A stretch of DNA of 64,000 nucleotides from Megamerina dolium (Eukaryota > Arthropoda > Insecta > Diptera > Megamerinidae). The stretch covers positions 32,238,195-32,302,194 of the forward strand of contig OY978530.1 in assembly GCA_963854835.1 (NCBI GenBank). Reading direction: 5' to 3'. Position 1 is the stretch's first letter, and each line of letters opens with the position of its first letter. The notes below the pieces were generated by a model. It saw nothing but the letters and a program-made list of their open reading frames with translations. It searched no databases and was not told the DNA's origin. The position numbers and the translations under genes were made by a program. Below, one piece after another: positions 58,431-64,000 of the stretch.

Positions 58431-59402
58431 TGAAGATCGGCAAGTTTTCGTGAACGTTTCTTGCTGAGTAGGGGCCACAGCAATTTCGCCGTCCTACAGA
58501 TGGGTGTATCCGTCCATCTTTTCGGGAAGATGTTAGTAGTGATAACCTCCAATTTAAGCTTGCACGTGGCTATGGGGATCCCTAACCGAGAATTCTCCTG
58601 AGTTAGAGGCTCATTTGTACCCTGTCTTGCAAGCTCGTCGGCTATGCAGTTTCTCCGTATACCCCTGTGTCCGGGTACCCAGCACAGGAGAATATTGTGG
58701 TGCTCAGCCATCTCGTTAAGAGATTTGGGGCAGTCAAGAATGGTCTTCGATTTCACGAGAAATGAGTCCAGGGCCTAAATTGCAGCTTGGCTGTCGCTCA
58801 AGATGCAGATGTCTCTACGGGAGACATCTGCAAAGCTCTGTTCGATCCATGTAAGTGCATTGTGAATCGCTTTAACTTCTGCCTGAACACACTACAGTGG
58901 TCAGGCAGGCGGAAAGAAATATTAAGGTTGAATGATTCGGAATACACACCTGCTCCCTTTCCATTAAGCTTAGAGCCATCAGTAAAGATGAGAGTATAAT
59001 TTGGCATGAATCCTTCCGCCTCCCAGGCGAACCTATTAGGGAAGGAGGTTAGGAATTTCCTTTCAAAGGCATATGTCGGCTTGATATAATCAAGTGAAGT
59101 TTTAATATTAAAATTTTCCAGTATGCTAGCATGTCCGAAGGACTTTGATGTCCATTGGTGCAGGCTAGTAAGGCGTAAAGCAGAATTGGCCGCCAGCTGC
59201 TTACCAAGTAAGTCAAGCGGAGTAAGATGTAGAAGCACTTCTAGTGCTAACGTTGGAGTTGTTCTCAGTGCTCCTGTTATTAAAATACAAGACGCTCTTT
59301 GTATTTTTTCAAGGTGCCTGACATGGGAGGACTTAGTAAGTGCAGTCTACCAGGTCAGTACCCCATACAGGAGGACTGGCCTGATAACCGCCTTATAAAT
59401 AA
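58431..59402 (-). mobile_element. LOA-type LINE fragment (RT end and RNase H)
   Basis: The minus frame 58798-59238 has LLHLTPLDLLGKQLAANSAL and LIFTDGSKLNGKGAGVYSE (RNase H start). The frame 58379-58756 has LLCWVPGHRGIRRNCIADEL and ARQGT, with the RNase H His and Asp. Upstream, to 59400, YKAVIRPVLLYGVLTW is readable. Both ends are cut inside coding sequence, so neither the LINE 3' tail nor a target duplication of its own is present. A subfamily different from the copy at 802. Confidence 0.8.
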
Positions 59403-60185
59403 ATATCTAATATCTTCTCCGATATGCAAGCGAAGGCGAACAGTTTAGTCGAGCTGGCACGCACCGTCGGATTAGAGATAAATATTGCGAAGACCAAAGC
59501 TATAAGAATCAATCATTCCAATAGAAGCCATATAATGATAGACGGCTGTGCGATTGAGTTCGTCGAAAGTTTCTGCTACCTCGGTTGCACGATAGCAACA
59601 GACGGGGGAGCTGAGGAGGATGCTAACTGCAGGCTAAGCAAAGCAAAGACAGCATTTGGCCGGCTAAAATCAGTATGGGCAAATTCCCAAATATCCAGAC
59701 GCACGAAATCACGAATATTCTCCGCATGTGTGAAATCGACACTACTGTACGGAAGTGAAACATAGCTGATCTCGAACTCCATCACGCAGAGACTGCAAGC
59801 TTTCATCAACAAGTGTTTGAGGATCATTTGTAGAATTTTCTGGCCTAACACTATTTCAAACGAAGCACTATGGCGTCTGACGAGCGAAGAGCCCATACTG
59901 ATCCAGATTAAGAGTAGAAAGTGGCGGTGGATTGGCCACACGCTAAGAAAGCAGCCAGATAGCATCACGCGAATGTCGCTTGAGTGGAACCCGCAGGGGA
60001 GCAGAGGCCGCGGACGACCAAGAAACACCTGGAGACGATCAATACTGGGTGAGCTAGCTGCTGCCGGCATCACATGGGAAGGAGCTAGATCAACTGCCCA
60101 AAACCGTGTGCGATGGCGAAGGCTTGTGGAGGCCCTATGCTCCAATTAGGAGTTTAAAGGAGAAAAAAAAACAAGAAAAAAAAAG
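59403..60185 (+). mobile_element. LINE 3' fragment with A-rich tail
   Basis: The plus frame 59424-59765 shows LEINIAKTKAIRINHSNRSH, ESFCYLGCTIATDGGAEEDA and SRIFSACVKSTLLYGSET, the part after RT motif C. The frame 59817-60149 ends with WRWIGHTLRKQPDSITRMSL, GRGRPRNTWRRSILGELAAA and RVRWRRLVEAL. An A-rich tail follows at 60160-60184. The family differs from all other LINEs in the window, and the clade is not assigned with confidence. It is oriented opposite to the adjoining LOA fragment. Confidence 0.75.
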
Positions 60186-60924
60186 GTCATCCTAAAGATT
60201 ATAAAGATGAAATACTCCATATAAAGGTGATCGGAAACTATTTGAATCTGAAAATCCTTTACCGTATGAGAAGACTAAAATTACTACCAGCACACCAAAG
60301 AGAGTATCATCACAAAGTCGTAATAATACTAGCACCACTACTGATGATGTTTTTATTCGAAAAATGTTTGGTGACCCTCTTGTCTTCATCAACATTAGAA
60401 AAATCACCATCATCTTCACAATTAATAACAAATATTTCACTTTTAAAGTAGCAAAAGCAATTAGATTTGGTTCATGCATACGGATTTCATCAAGATGCTC
60501 ATGGAAATTACATGTTCTGAAATAAGTCACTGAAATTTTTCCAGGTCTATTTCAATTACTTTTTCATAAAGTACCGAAAGCATATAATCATATAGATTTG
60601 GATAACTATAAAGAAATTCTCTTATCAACTAATGCGCATAAACGACATTTCGAGCTATCAGGTGGAGTGAAAGTTACGAAAGTGTATAATATCAAATTTT
60701 AAAAGATTAATTTAAATCAACTCCAAAAAAGGGTCAAAGACTGAAACGTAATCAGTTCATCAATGATGATGTGATAAAGTTAAATACAGCTAAATCGAAT
60801 TATATCTATTGGGATAATCCAAATGAATTGGTTGATCGCCTTAGTGTCTTCATGACACTATGACTTAATAACAATGAGATAGTATCCATTATTGAAGAGT
60901 TACGAGAATCAAAGATTATAATAT

Positions 60925-61129
60925 TGTTGTAAATAATAAACAAATCACTTAACAAAAAAAAACACTGGTGAAAAATATACTTGAACAGAAAGATTAGAAA
61001 TTAGATTCTCTTTGAAATATTTGAGATATTTTTATATATGAATTATTTCAGAAAAATAGAATTGATTTGTACATTTTTTTTATGCAATCTAGTCGATACG
61101 AACAGCCCAATAAAGACATTTTCGTAACA
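60925..61129 (+). repeat. Putative gypsy 5' LTR
   Basis: Runs from TGTTGTAAAT to TCGTAACA, just before a TGG primer-binding site at 61132. AATAAAG near 61109 could be its polyadenylation signal. The 5' border overlaps the stop of the DUF8207-like gene and is uncertain. The partner LTR lies outside the window. Confidence 0.4.
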
Positions 61130-61131
61130 AT

Positions 61132-61151
61132 TGGTGACAGCGGTGGGATTG
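61132..61151 (+). promoter_or_regulatory. Putative primer-binding site
   Basis: TGGTGACAGCGGTGGGATTG starts two bases after the LTR end, as expected for a tRNA primer site. The tRNA was not identified. Confidence 0.5.
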
Positions 61152-61161
61152 CTTAAAAAAA

Positions 61162-62415
61162 ATGGTGAAGTTTAACCAGCTGAAAGTGGAGCAACTGAAA
61201 CAACAGTTAGCATCATTGGATCTATCCTCATCCGGTATTAAGGCAGAACTGCAAGTGAGACTACGAGAGGCTATGGAAGCCAACGGTGTAAATGTTGATG
61301 AACATGAGTTCTATGAAGAAGATGTTGCAGGTGGTGTAATTGAAGAAGTGGAAAAAACGGACACATCTGGCCAAATGATGGAGTTTATGAAATCGATGAT
61401 GCAGCAGATGCAGGAGCAACTTGATAAACACTCTACTGAATCTAAGAAAGGAATGGCTACACTGTTGCAATAGAAATTTGAAGAAAACTCTACCGTCATG
61501 CAGGAACAGCTTACCGAGGCCTCTTTAGATATTCAAAAGCAATTCTTAGAAAGAATGGATCAGACTGACCAGAAAGTACAAGAGCTAAGCGAGAAACAAG
61601 TTGTAATAGACGAGAAGATTCGGCACCTGGAAAATCGCTTTAATTCAATAGAACTAAGTGGAACTACAACAACAATCGTTCGAGATTCTGGTGCCATCAA
61701 ATTAAAATCACCAACGTTTGATGGATCGACGGCTTTTGATGTTTTCAAGTTGCAATTTGAAACAACCGCCTTAGCAAATCAGTGGGGTGTTAACGAAAAA
61801 ACTTCTGCATTAATTGTGGCATTAAAAGGTAATGCAGCGGAAGTTTTACAGCAGGTTCCAGAGCACGAGCGCAACAGCTATCAAGCGTTGATGGATACTT
61901 TGAAGCGGAAATACGACAGTAGCTATATGACCCAGTTGCACAGAGTAGAACTAAAAGCAAGGGTACAACGGATTGGCGAAACTCTTCAACAATATGCCTC
62001 AGATAATGAACGGCTGTGCAACATCTCGTATGCTGGCAAACCTAGTGATTTCATTGAGATAATTAAAATTGACACATTCATCGAAGGCATACGTGATCCC
62101 GAAACAAAACGACAAACAATCATGTCCCCGAGAGCGACTTTTGCAGAAATTGTTAGCAGTGCGCTGACATATGAAGCTGCTGGTTTGATGTGTCGTCCAA
62201 CACATAAGGTTCGGAAATTGGGGATTGAAACGGATGATCTGGTTGAAGTGGTACGCCAAGTGATCAAGTCCGAGCAAGCTGCAGTAGTTCGACGTGAAGG
62301 CACATTTAGTGGAAAGTGCTTTAATTGTGCTAAACCTGGACATATGGCACGGGATCGCCGTCGAAAACGTTCTCGATCAAGCTCTCCAGGGAAGAAAAAA
62401 CTCGAAGATCGTTAA
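61162..62415 (+). pseudogene. Gypsy Gag with SAP domain and zinc knuckle (one UAG)
   Basis: One frame of 418 codons, broken only by TAG at 61471-61473. Residues 5-40 (LKVEQLKQQLASLDLSSSGI, then ELQVRLREAM) are a SAP-type DNA-binding motif. A coiled-coil of Gln/Glu-rich helices follows. The capsid core has IKLKSPTFDGSTAFDVFKLQ, the FETTALANQW segment, SYQALMDTLKRKYD and FIEGIRDPETKRQTI. The zinc knuckle CFNCAKPGHMARDR lacks the last Cys: CGC (Arg) stands where TGC would complete C-x2-C-x4-H-x4-C. A basic Arg/Ser tail overlaps the pol frame. The rest is undamaged. Whether the UAG is read through or is a recent mutation is unknown. Confidence 0.85.
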
Positions 62416-64000
62416 ATTAAAACGAGCCAGTTCCAAGGGGCGTGAGCTGGCTCCCACAACGGTTGGCCCCACCATCCTCATCTCTCAAATGGAACGCGCG
62501 CCTAACAGTCTGACCATCGATGGAAAAATTAACAATAAAGCATTTATTTTGACTTTGGATACTGGCGCGTCTCACTCGATAATAAAAAGTAGCCTGGTGA
62601 AAGAGTTTGTGCCATTAGTTGGTATAAAACTTCGCACAGCAACAGGTGAAGATGCACCGATTTTGGGAAAGGTCTCAAAGCAAATCACGATAGGTGACTG
62701 TGATTTACAACATGAATTCATTGTGGCAGATATTATCGATGACGTCATTATTGGCATAGATTTTATGATAGCACATGGAGTTACATTAGACTTAAGGCGA
62801 CGAATATTGCGATATATGGATGTCGAATGTCCACTAAATGCTGGCTATGAGCGTAGTGGAAGTACAAGGCAGGTCCGGATATGCCAAAAACAGAAAATAC
62901 CCGCAAATTCGGAGGCAATCATATGGGCTAAAATAGATACGGATGGAGTTACAAGTAAGTTGTGGGTTGTGGAAGCTATCAAAAGTAACCAAGTCAATAA
63001 CATCATACTTGGAAAAACACTAGTGGAGTCTAAAAATGATGGAAGTATACCTATTCGAATTTTAAATCCATCTGGTACACCAAAATTTGTAAGAAAAGGA
63101 ACAATAATTGGTCAATGTCAAGAGGTTACAGCTGTGGTTAATTGTGGAGCGGATACGGCGACAGTAAAAGCTGGAAGCAATGCGGACAAAGAAATGGCAA
63201 TGTCGCAGATGCAAGAATGGACTAAAGAGCTTACTGAACATCAGAAAAATAAGGCGTTACAAGCATTAAGGAAACATTGGTCCATTTTTGCACCTAAAGG
63301 TAAAAGTGGCGGAAGAACAGCTATAGTGAAACATGAAATTGATACCGGCGATTCCAAACCTATCCGCCAAACGCCACGAAGAGTTCCATTGGCTAGAAGG
63401 GATGAAGTTACAAAGCTCGTTGCCGATATGCGGAGGGAAGGTGTTATCGAACCATCCGCCAGTCCCTGGAGTGCACCAGTAGTGCTTGTGAAGAAGAAAG
63501 ACGGAAGTACTCGATTCTGTGTGGACTACCGTAAGTTGAATGATGTCACGAAGAAAGATAGCTATCCATTGCCTAGAATCGACGATACTCTCGACACACT
63601 ATTTGGTGCACAATGGTTCTCAACCCTTGATCTACAGAGCGGCTACTGGCAAGTAGAACTTAAAGAGAAAGACAAAGAAAAGACTGCATTTAGCGTTGGT
63701 GATGGACTATGGCAATTCACAGTGATGCCTTTTGGGCTTTGCAATGCACCTGCCACTTTCAAGCGTCTCATGGAACGTGTCTTGAAAGGACTGCACTGGA
63801 AAACGTGTTTGGTATATCTTGACGACATTATTGTGATGGGCAAAGACTTTGACGACCACTTAGCGAAATTGAAGGAGGTTTTTGAACGAATAGAAGCCGC
63901 TGGACTGAAACTGAACTCAAGGAAGTGTTCACTTTTCAAACGTGAAGTTCGGTTTCTCGGTCACAAGGTAACCACGAAAGGCGTTCACACAGACGACGAG
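62402..64000 (+). CDS. Gypsy Pol: protease, reverse transcriptase (open to window edge)
   Basis: I read this frame codon by codon from the Gag end to base 64000 without a stop. It is in the +1 frame relative to Gag and already open upstream of the Gag stop, so +1 frameshifting is the likely way of expression. The protease carries LTLDTGASHSIIKS at 62549-62590 and DDVIIGIDFMIAHG, the retropepsin flap and helix region. The reverse transcriptase has FCVDYRKLNDVTKKDSYPLP, FSTLDLQSGYWQVEL (motif A Asp), LWQFTVMPFGLCNAPATF (motif B) and LVYLDDIIVMG, with the catalytic YLDD at 63815-63826. RNase H and integrase lie beyond the window. It makes the element's cDNA. No damage seen, the healthiest coding frame here. 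Confidence 0.95.

Larger units (their letters stand above)
58165..60424 (+). repeat. Direct duplication (58165-58430 and 60186-60424) around LINE fragments
   Basis: The last 266 bases before the insertion recur after it with a few substitutions and three small deletions (ATC-type 3 bp, 3 bp and about 13 bp). The shared text starts GTCATCCTAAAGATTATAAA and ends CATCTTCACAATTA. The inserted part is 58431-60185. Confidence 0.9.
57963..60932 (+). pseudogene. DUF8207-like gene (Polinton-like copy 2), split
   Basis: The first part is open (57963-58433): MLRKVDRKMLKEIVKVRKSL, then IKIGEVDTENQLEKTVHPIT and a polar Ser/Thr-rich stretch. At 58430 it runs into LINE sequence, which supplies the stop. 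After the insertions a repeat of the last 240 bases (60186-60424) is followed by the rest. This reads FPGLFQLLFHKVPKAYNH, NYKEILLSTNAHKRHFEL, NYIYWDNPNELVDRL, and SIIEELRESK to the TAA at 60930-60932. The order and motifs match copy 1 (18891-19796). The role in the element is unknown. Confidence 0.7.
56907..60935. mobile_element. Polinton/adintovirus-like element, copy 2 (partial)
   Basis: A minus-strand PLA2/pX-like gene diverges from plus-strand ATPase and DUF8207-like genes, the same arrangement as copy 1. The spacer and the first part of the ATPase are deleted. The DUF8207-like gene is split by LINE fragments at 58431-60185. Integrase, penton, protease and polymerase are absent. The right end is replaced by a gypsy LTR near 60925. 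The left end meets the CARD-like frame at about 56900. Confidence 0.8.

Overview
The window looks like heterochromatin-like or repeat-rich DNA of an insect, most likely a fly. It is AT-rich and carries long TA runs. Almost every recognisable coding stretch belongs to a transposable element of a type common in insects: LOA, Jockey and RTE-like LINEs, Ty3/gypsy and BEL/Pao LTR elements, Tc1/mariner, piggyBac, tRNA-derived SINEs and Polinton/adintovirus-like DNA elements. The species cannot be read from the sequence. No complete host gene was recognised. The only candidates for non-transposon genes are a frameshifted reading frame of unknown function (55362-56089) and a stand-alone CARD-like reading frame (56600-56894).

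Layout, left to right. 1-801 is a protein-primed family B DNA polymerase fragment from a Polinton-like element, cut by a nearly full-length but decayed LOA-type LINE (802-5811, minus). A Jockey LINE follows (6171-8880, minus), then an internally deleted gypsy remnant (8953-11900) split by a short RTE-like LINE with a 10-bp target duplication. Next come a second EN-RT LINE family (11920-14060, minus) and a maT-like mariner relic (14540-15480). Polinton-like copy 1 occupies 17144-21735. Its minus-strand genes (penton-like, integrase, a coiled-coil protein, DUF8207-like protein, packaging ATPase) diverge from its plus-strand genes (PLA2/pX-like protein, protease). Three tRNA-SINE copies sit in or beside it.

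The middle (22.5-31.6 kb) is a graveyard of mariner, RTE-like, Jockey and LOA pieces, plus a 1.05-kb foldback palindrome. A BEL/Pao element (31593-37845) carries a Tc1-like transposon in its leader and runs into an RTE-like LINE (37838-40457). After a TA microsatellite come a second DD41D mariner, the 5' end of a 297-like gypsy, a LOA relic and another gypsy pol relic. A piggyBac-like element follows, with TTAA ends at 47935 and 52753 and a complete-looking RTE-like LINE inserted in it.

The right end holds a minus-strand gypsy relic, a tandem-repeat and palindrome block, and the unknown and CARD-like reading frames. Polinton-like copy 2 follows (56907-60935: PLA2/pX, ATPase and DUF8207-like), its DUF8207-like gene split by two LINE fragments. 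Last is a young gypsy element (60925 to the window edge), whose pol frame is fully open to base 64000.

The genes do not form a cellular pathway. The functional theme is selfish DNA: virus-like replication and packaging (polymerase, integrase, ATPase, protease, capsid-related proteins), retrotransposition and cut-and-paste transposition. Nearly all copies are broken, so the last gypsy element is the only one that looks recently active. The most unusual observation is the apoptotic-caspase-type CARD reading frame directly beside the Polinton-like genes.
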